The position numbers were made by a program, and so were the translations under genes. The notes under the pieces were generated by a model. It had not been told where the DNA came from and ran no database searches. It worked only from the letters and a program-made list of their open reading frames with translations. Shown one piece after another: positions 35,267 to 42,787 of a DNA stretch of 64,000 nt. The stretch lies in the NCBI GenBank assembly GCA_020638695.1, contig JACKIB010000015.1, positions 1 through 64,000 of the forward strand, in the 5' to 3' direction. The DNA comes from Planctomycetota bacterium. Its GTDB lineage: Bacteria; Planctomycetota; UBA1135; UBA2386. How positions within the stretch are numbered: position 1 is the first letter of the stretch; each line of letters begins with the position of its first letter.

Positions 35267-36333
35267 CGTTTCCTCCGGCTCAGCAATCGAGTTCGACACA
35301 CCGACCACCAGAGCGCGAGCAATGCCGCGTGAAGCGCACCGAAGCTCCACAGGCCCAGCGTGCGGTGCGGTGGGTAGACGCGGTCGAATGCGTCGCGAAT
35401 TGCCGGCATCGGGATCGGGACCCAGTACGCCATGTTGTCGTCGCGGCTGTTCCCGTAGCCGCAGTAGCGGTTGTCGATCACCACCGATCCGGGGCGCAGC
35501 GCGATGAAGCGCAGCGCGTCGGCGGGCACGTCGGCGCGGATCGGGTCGGCGACGATCGTGCGGACCAGCAAGGGCTCGCGGCGCAGCGAGCCCTGTCGGT
35601 TGGCCCAGCCGTAGCGCTGGACCTCGATGTGCCGCGGCAAGAACAGCTCGCCGATGCGCACGAAGTCCGTGTTGATGGTCGTGACCAGCGGCTTGCCCTG
35701 GTGCTGCAGCTCGATCCGAGTGACCGCACCGTTGCGGGCGCTGTCGATCCAGGTCGTCCGAGTGATTCCCCGATCCTCCTGCTCGCGGATGCGGAGCAGG
35801 GTGGAATCGGCGATCCGGTCGACCTGCGCTCCTCGATAGACTTCGCGCAGCACTGTCGATGCCGGCAGCTTGCCGACGCGATCGGATCGATTGCCGACCT
35901 CGATGCGCAACGCGTCGAAGTAGTCGGGAAAGAACAGCGGCGTCGCCACGTCCTGCCGCAGCAGCTCGCGCTGGGTGGTGATGGTGGTGGCGTCTCCGGT
36001 GCTGCTGCGCAGCTCGCAGCCATCGAACGCGACTTCCAGCTTGTCGCCCGTGTCCCGGCGCGCCGCATCGAAGCGCCGCTCCGAGAAGCGGAAGCGCACC
36101 CCGGCGCTCGCAAAGTCCTGTTCCCAGGAGTAGAGCGCCTGCGGTCCGATCCCTCCGAGCCGTAGGACCTCCGCGATGGGCATCGAGGTGCGGCACTCCG
36201 ACCGCATGTGCACGACGACCCGCAGGGAGGCGACCCCGGACAGTGCTCGCTCGATTTCCGTGGGAAGTGGTGTTTGGGCGGACAGGGAGACTCCCAGCGA
36301 CGCCAGCACCGCAATTCGTCGGATGCGTCGCAT
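35263..36333 (-). CDS. Exported membrane-anchored protein, unknown function
   Basis: This 356-residue protein has a signal peptide (IAVLASLGVSLSAQ), a beta-rich body (LRVVVHMRSECRTS; VRFRFSERRFD; RIELQHQGKPLVT) and a C-terminal membrane helix (FGALHAALLALWWSVC) with a basic tail. The order is the same as in the next gene, whose start overlaps this stop (ATGATGA arrangement). It begins three bases after the C39-peptidase stop, so the genes are co-transcribed and probably made together. No enzyme motif was seen. It may hold or present substrates of the neighbouring peptidase. Confidence 0.65.
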   Translation of the reverse strand: MRRIRRIAVLASLGVSLSAQTPLPTEIERALSGVASLRVVVHMRSECRTSMPIAEVLRLGGIGPQALYSWEQDFASAGVRFRFSERRFDAARRDTGDKLEVAFDGCELRSSTGDATTITTQRELLRQDVATPLFFPDYFDALRIEVGNRSDRVGKLPASTVLREVYRGAQVDRIADSTLLRIREQEDRGITRTTWIDSARNGAVTRIELQHQGKPLVTTINTDFVRIGELFLPRHIEVQRYGWANRQGSLRREPLLVRTIVADPIRADVPADALRFIALRPGSVVIDNRYCGYGNSRDDNMAYWVPIPMPAIRDAFDRVYPPHRTLGLWSFGALHAALLALWWSVCRTRLLSRRKR

Positions 36334-36336
36334 GGA

Positions 36337-36945
36337 TCAGGAAGTGATGGCGGCGTTCAGCGACTTGGTGCGATGCGCGAAGATCCACACGCCGAACAGC
36401 ACGGAGCCGAATGCGATCGCCAACTTCCAGCGGTTCGCGTCGCTGTCGTCGATCTCCAGCACGTAGCCGCTCCACGTGCGGCGCAGGTCGTGCATGGCCA
36501 CGGTTGTCTTCAGGGCGCTGAGGCCGTCGAACAGGTGCACGATTCCCGTTTGCTGATCGATGGCGGTGACCACCAGGTAGTGCCCGGTGGTGCGGACGTC
36601 CCCGGTCGAGGGATCGGTGTGGATCAGGATCGGCAGGCGCGCGTGACGCAAGTCCTCGGGGGAACCCTTGCCGAGGCGAACCGGGAAGCCCAGGTTGCGC
36701 GCCGACTGCGCCAACTCGGCTAGGCTCGAGCCGCGTGCGCCGATCCGGGTCGCTTCGACGACACGTTGGTAGGTGATGTCGTGGCCGTGCGCGCGCAACA
36801 GCAAGTAGAGACAGTTTGCACCGCAGTTCTGTGTGGTGCGCCAGAAGGAGGCAGACACCGGACCGTCGGTCTCGAAGGATTGCTGGGCGTTGCCGGCAGT
36901 CGCGAGGCACGCTGCGAGGAGGACGGGAATGACGGGGTGGCGCAA
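36337..36945 (-). CDS. C39-type cysteine peptidase, exported and membrane-anchored
   Basis: The 202-residue protein uses TTG at 36945, supported by GGAG about nine bases upstream and a signal peptide (PVIPVLLAACLATAGNA) that starts there. The peptidase C39 signature is complete: Gln39 and Cys41 in QNCGANCLYLLLRAHG, His122 in TGHYLVV and Asp140 in HLFDGLSA. A C-terminal membrane helix (172-190) and basic tail anchor it, so the active site faces the periplasm. C39 enzymes cut after the double glycine of leader peptides; usually they are part of ABC exporters on the cytoplasmic side. Here the domain stands alone and outside. The cysteine-rich protein encoded 138 bp upstream has a matching leader motif. 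Confidence 0.8.
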   Translation of the reverse strand: MRHPVIPVLLAACLATAGNAQQSFETDGPVSASFWRTTQNCGANCLYLLLRAHGHDITYQRVVEATRIGARGSSLAELAQSARNLGFPVRLGKGSPEDLRHARLPILIHTDPSTGDVRTTGHYLVVTAIDQQTGIVHLFDGLSALKTTVAMHDLRRTWSGYVLEIDDSDANRWKLAIAFGSVLFGVWIFAHRTKSLNAAITS

Positions 36946-37083
36946 GGTCGGATCTCCGGTTCGAGAGGCAAAAGGCCCGATCCGCAGCCTGTCGATGCGG
37001 ATCGAGCGAGCCGGCAGGTCGCCCGCCGGCTCGAGATGGTCGCCCCGGCGCAACGCCGGCGACGGTCACCTCGGGGCAGGTGG

Positions 37084-37437
37084 CTATTCGCCGTCCATGT
37101 CGAAGCAAGTCGGGCTGATGTCGGTCTCGACGGCGCCGCACACGTTGCTGCCGAGTCGCGAGCACCAATCGGGCCGCTGCAGTTCGAGGTGGCCGTAGCA
37201 CTTCGGGCCGACGTAGACGAAGCAGGTCTTGTCGACGCACTCGTCGCCGTCGATCGGCTTGGGGCCACCGTCGACCTTGCCACAGGCCTTCTGGAATTGC
37301 AGCTTGATGCAGCCGCCGCCGGTCACGTTCCGCACGTCGTCGTCGGCGATGCGGGAGAACGAAGAGGTCGCAGGAACGAGCCAGAACGCGATGGATGCGG
37401 TCGCGACGGCCGCTGCACTCAGGATGAGAGTCTTCAT
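37084..37437 (-). CDS. Cysteine-rich secreted protein with double-glycine leader
   Basis: This 117-residue protein has a membrane/signal segment (5-22) and then FSRIADDDVRNVTGGGC. Counting back from Gly41, Gly-1/Gly-2, Val-4, Val-7, Asp-8 and Ile-12 match the double-glycine leader consensus, although the leader follows a hydrophobic segment instead of being at the very N-terminus. The mature part would hold eight cysteines (43, 52 and six more), an even number that suits disulfide bonds. The next gene downstream encodes an exported C39 peptidase. I infer that the peptidase cuts this protein outside the cytoplasm. The family is not recognised. Confidence 0.7.
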   Translation of the reverse strand: MKTLILSAAAVATASIAFWLVPATSSFSRIADDDVRNVTGGGCIKLQFQKACGKVDGGPKPIDGDECVDKTCFVYVGPKCYGHLELQRPDWCSRLGSNVCGAVETDISPTCFDMDGE

Positions 37438-37481
37438 GGGTTTCTAGGGTTACGGAAAGGAACACACGCCCGAAGGCATGC

Positions 37482-38729
37482 TCAATGCGCGCGGAGTGCC
37501 CCGACGACCACCGCGGCGTGCGTCAATGGGCAGAAGTTCTTGGCCAGGGATTGCAGGCGGACTTGCGCCGGTAGGTGTTTCCACAACCATGCGCCCGCGC
37601 GGCGCATGATCTCATGCGGGAGCTGCCTGGGCTCGGGCAGCAGCAGCAGGCACTCGCCGATGTGACCGGTCATCACAATTCGGCCGACCAAGTCTGCTGG
37701 CGCGCGGAGTGCCTTGGAGTCCCGCAGCGTGTCGCGGTCGGCGAACCAGCGGTGGTCCCAGCTGCCATCCGGACGCTGGCTGGCGCGGATGCGCGCGAGC
37801 ATTCCGTCGATGCGGGCACGCAGCCCGCGGGCCGCGGCGGCGCCCAGCACCGGTCGCTCGGCGTGGACCCGGTCGAGCACCAGCATGGCGTACAGCACGT
37901 GTGTGCCCCCGCACGACAGTTGGCGGAAGTCGCGGGTCGCCAGATGGGTCGCCAGCGTGTCGAACGAGAACCGCTCGCCGAAGCGGTTGGACCAGGTTCG
38001 GGTCGGTGGCAGGGCGAGCGCCAGCGCGACGCTGGTCCACTCGCATTCGGGTTCCTCGAGACTGAAATTGCTGATCGCGTCGCGCAAGACGTCCTGGATC
38101 GTCATGCGGCGGTGGGCCAGCGCGAGTGGTGCGGTCAGGGGAACGCCGAGCTCGATCAGCGACGCCAGCGTCTGGTCGACGTGGTTGGCGTTCGCGTTCG
38201 TGTAGGCATCGGGAGTCTCTCCCTTGGGTCGGTAGCGCGCGCCCCATCGGGTCTCGTGGAGCAGTGGGGCTCCGAACACCTCGCGGGCGAAAGCGTCGTC
38301 CGTCAGCGCGCGCAGTACCGTCGCCCCGTCGGGCAGCAGCGTGTCATCGAACCGCGCGTCGAGGCCGTGGATCCGCAGACTGTGGACACACAGCGACGGC
38401 GTGGAGATCCTTCCTTTGCCGGTCGTGACGCGCGGTTCGAACGCGCGCACCACGCTTCGCCATTCAGCATCCGGGATTCGCAGCAGCGGGATCCGCGCCG
38501 GTCGCAGGCGGAACGAACGGTGCACGGTCTCGGCCGCGCAAGTCGCGGGTTCCGTGCCGCAGCCCGCGAGCCAAGCCGACGCGAGGATGGCGAGTGAGCG
38601 CGTTGTGACCCGGGTGCGAGATGCGGTCCTGCCGAGCCAGTTGCTTGACAGTGAGCGCGGGCCAAGCGATCGATCTCGGTGCGCGAGGCTTCGGGTTACG
38701 GGAGTGCGGCGGCACGCGGTCGGTTCCAC
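37482..38729 (-). CDS. Lipoprotein with predicted alpha/alpha toroid
   Basis: This protein has up to 415 residues. The signal peptide (RSLAILASAWLAGC) ends in a lipobox LAGC. The only GTG/ATG/TTG start in frame is GTG 38729, which makes an unusually long N-terminus; CTG at about 38651 would be nearer, so the start is uncertain. The mature part has repeated helix pairs with toroid-like motifs (RASQRPDGSWDHRWF, HVLYAMLVLDRV, GHIGECLLLLPEP), as in terpene-cyclase/alpha-2-macroglobulin-type barrels. No DxDD or similar catalytic motif was seen. It is the first gene of the cluster with the cysteine-rich protein (44 bp gap). Confidence 0.65.
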   Translation of the reverse strand: MEPTACRRTPVTRSLAHRDRSLGPRSLSSNWLGRTASRTRVTTRSLAILASAWLAGCGTEPATCAAETVHRSFRLRPARIPLLRIPDAEWRSVVRAFEPRVTTGKGRISTPSLCVHSLRIHGLDARFDDTLLPDGATVLRALTDDAFAREVFGAPLLHETRWGARYRPKGETPDAYTNANANHVDQTLASLIELGVPLTAPLALAHRRMTIQDVLRDAISNFSLEEPECEWTSVALALALPPTRTWSNRFGERFSFDTLATHLATRDFRQLSCGGTHVLYAMLVLDRVHAERPVLGAAAARGLRARIDGMLARIRASQRPDGSWDHRWFADRDTLRDSKALRAPADLVGRIVMTGHIGECLLLLPEPRQLPHEIMRRAGAWLWKHLPAQVRLQSLAKNFCPLTHAAVVVGALRAH

Positions 38730-38816
38730 GCCAGACTTGACGCCAGGGCCCCATCCGATCGGAGGAGGTTTCTCGGATGTTCGGTGCGGTTTCCTCGACC
38801 CGCCGCCGCGGTGTCG

Positions 38817-39690
38817 TCAGTGCCCGGGTTGCGCGTCGAGCGGGTTCAGGGCGAACTCGACCAGCCCGAACTCGACCAGCCCGAACGTGAAGTGGTCCGG
38901 GTCGCGTGTCGTGGCTACCGGCCGCCGCGGCTCCACGATTCGAACCTCCAGGATCCGGGTGCCGGCTTGGAGCGACCGTTCATCGAGGGTGCGCTCGACG
39001 AACCCGCCGTCCGCATGACGCAGATCGAGGGCGTGCCCGAGCGCTGTGCCGTCGAGTGCGAACTCGACAGTGGCGGAGTCATCGGTCCGCGCGAGCTGCA
39101 CAACCAACGCGTAGCGCCCGGCGTGCGGCACGGGGAGTTCGATGTTCAGGCTCGCGCCGGTCGGGACGTCCTCCCACTACAGGGTTGCGCTCGGCGGGCC
39201 GCCCGGAACGGAGTTGCTGCGGTTGGATCTTCAGCGAACCGGCTTACGCGAACGGCAGGCGAGATCCGCTCCGCGCCAGCGCAGCACCGGTGGAGCACTG
39301 GATTCAGGGCGGAGCCCGCCGCCGGTCAGTAGTCTTCTCCAGCGCGACTCGACCTCGGTCGGGGCCAGTGCCGGCCACATCCGAATCTGTCCGAGGTCGT
39401 CGCCGGTGATCAGCGTCGTGCCGCCCGCATCGAAGCCCAGGGTTCGGATCTCGCTGCCGGCACTGTCGAAACGCACCACCTCGCTTCCGTTCGAATAGAC
39501 CCGCACCACGCCTTCCCCGGCGACTGCGAGCAGGCGCCCGTCGTGCGGTTCGTAGTTCGATATATCGGGTGGTCGGCAGATCGCGGTCCTCGCATCCGAG
39601 TCGCATGCCGCAATCGCGGTCGATCCGCGGATCCACGCAATTCGGGTCACTCGGGATGGACACCGGGTGCTGATCGCCGGAGACGCCCCG
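38817..39690 (-). pseudogene. Scrambled duplicate of the kinase-WD40 3' end
   Basis: Positions 38817-39553 copy the 3' end of the kinase gene at 42788-43520 (LLAVAGEGVVRVYSNGSEVV ... WRRLLTGGGLRPESSAP) on the minus strand, with small indels, including a 15-bp tandem duplication (cccgaactcgaccag) that repeats GLVEF. From about 39559 to 39690 two further segments of the same gene follow in the opposite orientation and swapped order: DISGGRQIAVLASESHAAIA first, then IHAIRVTRDGHRVLIAGDAP. No kinase domain is present. The remnant sits just upstream of the cysteine-rich gene at 39836. Confidence 0.85.
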
Positions 39691-39835
39691 CGCTTTTTTC
39701 TCTCGGCGGTTCCCTCCGCCGAGCGGCACGAATTCCGTCTGGACTGGTGGCGGGCGACAACCCGCTGCATCGGCGCGCGGACTCACGGTGAGTCCGTGCA
39801 GCCGGTGGCACCTTCAACCAAGAGGAGTTCGATCC

Positions 39836-40261
39836 ATGGCCCAGTTCTTCAAGTTGCTCCAACCCATCGTCGCCGCATCGTTCCTGGTGTTCGTGTTCGC
39901 GGCGTGGTCGTTCTCGGCGCCGGGCCTTTCGCTCGCCGACACCTGCACCGGCATCGCCGTCGGTTCGGGCGGCTCTCACCCGATCGTCTGCGGTGGTGAC
40001 TGCGGCACCACCGGCGAGCACAACTGCAAGCCGCGCAAGGGCAAGGACAAGGACGGCGAGTACTCGTTCTGCTCCTGCTACGACGACTACGAGCAGGCTT
40101 GCTGCCACCTGATCGTCCGCGGCGAGACCGCGGATACGACGGGCGTGTGCCTCACGTCGATCGGTTGCGCCAAGGTCGACGCGCTGACCTGCCAGCTCGA
40201 AGACGGGCAGGCGATCTGCAAGACCAAGCCGAAGGGTCCGATCACCCAAAGTGGCAACTAG
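39836..40261 (+). CDS. Cysteine-rich secreted protein
   Basis: The 141-residue protein has GAGGAG nine bases before the ATG. A signal/anchor segment (PIVAASFLVFVFAAWSFSA) is followed by a mature part with 12 cysteines (TCTG, VCGGDCG, NCKP, FCSCY, ACCH, VCLTS, GCAK, TCQL, ICKT). The even number suggests that all are in disulfides. It shares layout with the eight-cysteine protein at 37084-37437 but lacks a convincing double-glycine leader. The next genes encode an Ig-like protein and a MauE-type membrane protein that could help form disulfides. Function is unknown. Confidence 0.75.
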   Translation: MAQFFKLLQPIVAASFLVFVFAAWSFSAPGLSLADTCTGIAVGSGGSHPIVCGGDCGTTGEHNCKPRKGKDKDGEYSFCSCYDDYEQACCHLIVRGETADTTGVCLTSIGCAKVDALTCQLEDGQAICKTKPKGPITQSGN

Positions 40262-40304
40262 CCGACGTTCAAACAACTGAAACGATGACCGAGGAGTGTG
40301 TCTT

Positions 40305-42026
40305 GTGAATCGCCCATCCGACCCTGGTGTTCGCCCCCGTGTCCTGATCCTGCTGGCCGCCGCCAGCGTCGCTTCCGTGGGATTCTGGTTCGCAGGCCAC
40401 CGCTCCTCGGCGGCGCGAAGCCTTGTCCCTGCACAACAGACCGGAGTGCAGGTCGACCTCGAAGCCAATCCGGCACCGCAGACCGTGGCGCATCCCGTGC
40501 GCGTTCTGCTGGACGCGCCGGTGCCCTCCGCACCCCCTCGAGCCAAGCAATCGGTCCTGGCCGGGGGAGTCGCCATCGAGGTGGTCACCGAGCAGAACGC
40601 GCCCGTGCCCGGCGCCAAATTCGCCGTGGTCGATGCCCGCGCCCAGGTGGTGGCGGAGGGCGTGACCGATCGGCAGGGCCACTATCTGTTGCCTCGGCCC
40701 GCCACGCCGGTCGAGATCGCGCTCTACGTTGCGGCGGCGGGTTTCGCGGACCAGCGACTCGACCTGCCGATGCCCCTACCGGAGCGAGCCCGCGTAGTGC
40801 TGCCGAACGCCGCGACCATCCGTGGCCGGGTGGTGCGTGCGGGTGATGGCACGGGGGCACCCGTAGGCACGCGGGTGTTCGCTTGGCGCACGCTCAGTGC
40901 GCCGCCGCTCGGGTTGTTCCGCGCCGTCGACTCCGGCCTGCCCACGATGCTGCATGCGAACACCGGTCCCGACGGGACGTTCGAGCTGACCCGAGCCGAG
41001 CCCGGCGTGCGCTACACGGTCGCGGCCGGATGCTGCGGATGGACCAGCATGCAGCCAGTGGCCGACGTGACGGCCGACGCCGCCGCGATCGAGGTGCGCC
41101 TGTGGCGGCTGTTCGGGGCGATGGTCACGGCCCGCCTGCCGAACGGCAAGGAGCCGTCGCCGTCGAGCCTGGGTCGCTGGTATGCCCGCGGGCCCGCAGG
41201 TGTCGAGGCCGAGTGGGTGGACTTCCCGTCGTTGCCGACCCTGCTGGCCGGCCTGCGCGAGGTGTCGGGGGTGTGGCGGGGCAACGAACACGATTGGCGG
41301 CGCCAACTGGTGCTGTTCGCTGCGCGGCACGACGCGCCAACGCTGGCCACTTGCTCGCTGCGCTACCAAATCCCGGGCTTCGAGCGGATGAACTCGGGGC
41401 TGAACCTCCCGGCGCTGGACCGCCGCGTCGGCGAACTCGGAGTGACGCTGCGCGCCACCGTTGCCGGGCATGGGACGCTGAAGGTCGCACTGCGCGACGG
41501 CGTCGACATCAAGTCGTTGGGGCGGGTGCTCTCGACCACTCCGGCGCACGTCGACCTGCTGCCCGACGACGCCGCTCAGGACCCGGTGCGGGTGTCCTTG
41601 CGCGACCTCGGCAGGGGAGTTGTCGACGTCGAGGGAGTGCCGTTCGGCAGCTACCGGGTGCGGGTCTGGGTCGGCGGCGACCGCGTCTTCCCGACCGAAG
41701 GCGACGGCGAAGTGCAGATCGGCGCGCAGCCCACCGAGATCGTGGTGGCCCAACTCGGGCGCGGAGCGGTGTTGCTGCGGGTTGCCGAACGCGATGCGAC
41801 GCGGCACAACCGGAGTCTCGCCGTCGCGGTCCGCTACGGTGGCGAGACGGTGCGTCAGGTGTCGTTCGGCCAGCCGCCCTACGTGCTCCAGGGTTTCGTC
41901 CCGGGTGAGTACGAACTCGAAGTGCGGTCGTCCGGCCGTGACGGCGACGTTGCCTTCGCGAAGCTCGACCGCGTGGTGGTGAAGGCCAACCAGCTGGTGA
42001 CGGAGGACGTACGATGGACGCGCTGA
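40305..42026 (+). CDS. Exported Ig-like/carboxypeptidase-regulatory protein
   Basis: The GTG at 40305 is chosen because GAGGAG lies nine bases upstream; GTG 40296 is too close to that site. The 573-residue product has an N-terminal membrane segment (VLILLAAASVASVGFWFAG). Beta-sandwich repeats follow (IEVVTEQNAPVPGAKFAVVD, IRGRVVRAGDGTGAPVGTRV, NTGPDGTFELTRAEPGVRYT, DGEVQIGAQPTEIVV). It is similar in type to the 31848-34199 protein. It overlaps the MauE-like gene by 13 bases. No enzyme motif was seen; a surface or periplasmic scaffold is likely. Confidence 0.75.
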   Translation: MNRPSDPGVRPRVLILLAAASVASVGFWFAGHRSSAARSLVPAQQTGVQVDLEANPAPQTVAHPVRVLLDAPVPSAPPRAKQSVLAGGVAIEVVTEQNAPVPGAKFAVVDARAQVVAEGVTDRQGHYLLPRPATPVEIALYVAAAGFADQRLDLPMPLPERARVVLPNAATIRGRVVRAGDGTGAPVGTRVFAWRTLSAPPLGLFRAVDSGLPTMLHANTGPDGTFELTRAEPGVRYTVAAGCCGWTSMQPVADVTADAAAIEVRLWRLFGAMVTARLPNGKEPSPSSLGRWYARGPAGVEAEWVDFPSLPTLLAGLREVSGVWRGNEHDWRRQLVLFAARHDAPTLATCSLRYQIPGFERMNSGLNLPALDRRVGELGVTLRATVAGHGTLKVALRDGVDIKSLGRVLSTTPAHVDLLPDDAAQDPVRVSLRDLGRGVVDVEGVPFGSYRVRVWVGGDRVFPTEGDGEVQIGAQPTEIVVAQLGRGAVLLRVAERDATRHNRSLAVAVRYGGETVRQVSFGQPPYVLQGFVPGEYELEVRSSGRDGDVAFAKLDRVVVKANQLVTEDVRWTR

Positions 42027-42445
42027 ACAAGCATGCGACGACCAAGCTCCCGGAGCTGGTGAATCGAGTGGTGCTCGCTACCGCACTCGTGGTGATCGGT
42101 GCCAGTAAGCTCCTGTTGCTCGGCAACGAGGCACCGAAGGGACTGATGATCGCGGTCCCGGTGCTGATCGCGATCGGACTGCTCGAGAGTGCAGTCGGTG
42201 TCGCCGTGCTGCTGCGGCCGCGGGTCGCAGTTGCCTGGACGGCGCTGTCCCTGTCGCTCGCCTTCTTGCTCGGCACGGTGGTGCTGGTCGGGACCATGAG
42301 CGACCTGGACTCGTGCGGCTGCTTCGGCCCCTGGCGGGCCTCCGCCGGAGTCCACCTGGCGGTCGCGCTCGGCCTGGTCCTCATGTCGCTGGCTGTGTTG
42401 GCGGACGTCAGCCGCCGGCGTCCAGTGGTCCGAATGGCGATCTGA
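42014..42445 (+). CDS. MauE/DoxX-like four-helix membrane protein
   Basis: This 143-residue protein has four membrane helices (VVLATALVVIGASKLLLL, MIAVPVLIAIGLLESAVGVA, WTALSLSLAFLLGTVVLVG, HLAVALGLVLMSLAVLA) and the motif SCGCFG between helices 3 and 4, which is typical of the MauE family. MauE works with a thioredoxin-like partner in disulfide formation of the cysteine-rich methylamine dehydrogenase small subunit. No methylamine dehydrogenase is present here. The nearby 12-cysteine secreted protein is the likely client; this is inference. The start overlaps the preceding gene by 13 bases, so translation is probably coupled. Confidence 0.8.
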   Translation: MDALNKHATTKLPELVNRVVLATALVVIGASKLLLLGNEAPKGLMIAVPVLIAIGLLESAVGVAVLLRPRVAVAWTALSLSLAFLLGTVVLVGTMSDLDSCGCFGPWRASAGVHLAVALGLVLMSLAVLADVSRRRPVVRMAI

Positions 42446-42727
42446 ACCGCAGGTGCCGCGGAAGTCGGCAGGGGCACCGAGAAAGCACACCGCGTCGTCG
42501 AACGCGGGGCAGGGGCGCGCGCTGGGAGCTCCCACAGGAGCTTCCGTGCTGCGCCCCTCGGTCTTCTACGTGCCGCCGTTCCCGCTCGCGGTGCCCACGC
42601 CGCCGGAGTTTCGCTGGCGGGTTGCCCTCGAGGTGACAAGAAAGGGCATGGACCCGGAGCGGATTGAGCAACGCTTCAGTGCCGAGCGCCAGGCACTCGG
42701 GCCGAACGCGTGGAGCACTCGTGCTGC
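42446..42727. other. Intergenic, nothing recognised
   Basis: The 282 bp between the MauE-like stop and the Ig-like 3' scrap hold no gene with recognised similarity. Short reading frames here look like chance frames in high-GC DNA. Confidence 0.4.
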
Positions 42728-42774
42728 TCAGCGCACTCGGATCCCGTAGGTGGCCGGCAGCATGTGTGCCGGTC
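42728..42774 (-). pseudogene. 3' scrap of an Ig-like protein gene
   Basis: On the minus strand this reads ..LPATYGIRVR-stop, matching the end (LPASYEIRVR-stop) of the Ig-like gene at 31848. Only about 15 codons remain. It lies directly downstream of the kinase-WD40 gene, at the same point where the duplicate at 38817 begins, which suggests a shared recombination site. Confidence 0.55.
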
Positions 42775-42787
42775 CGCTTCGGTGTCG

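Noticed and set aside
39690..39730. Terminator (hairpin ctcggcgg / ccgccgag with T-run)
   Set aside because: The T-run precedes the hairpin on the plus strand and becomes an A-run after it on the minus strand, so it fits neither direction.
42453..42749. 98-codon plus-strand frame after the MauE-like gene
   Set aside because: No recognised similarity and it runs into the Ig-like 3' scrap of the other strand.
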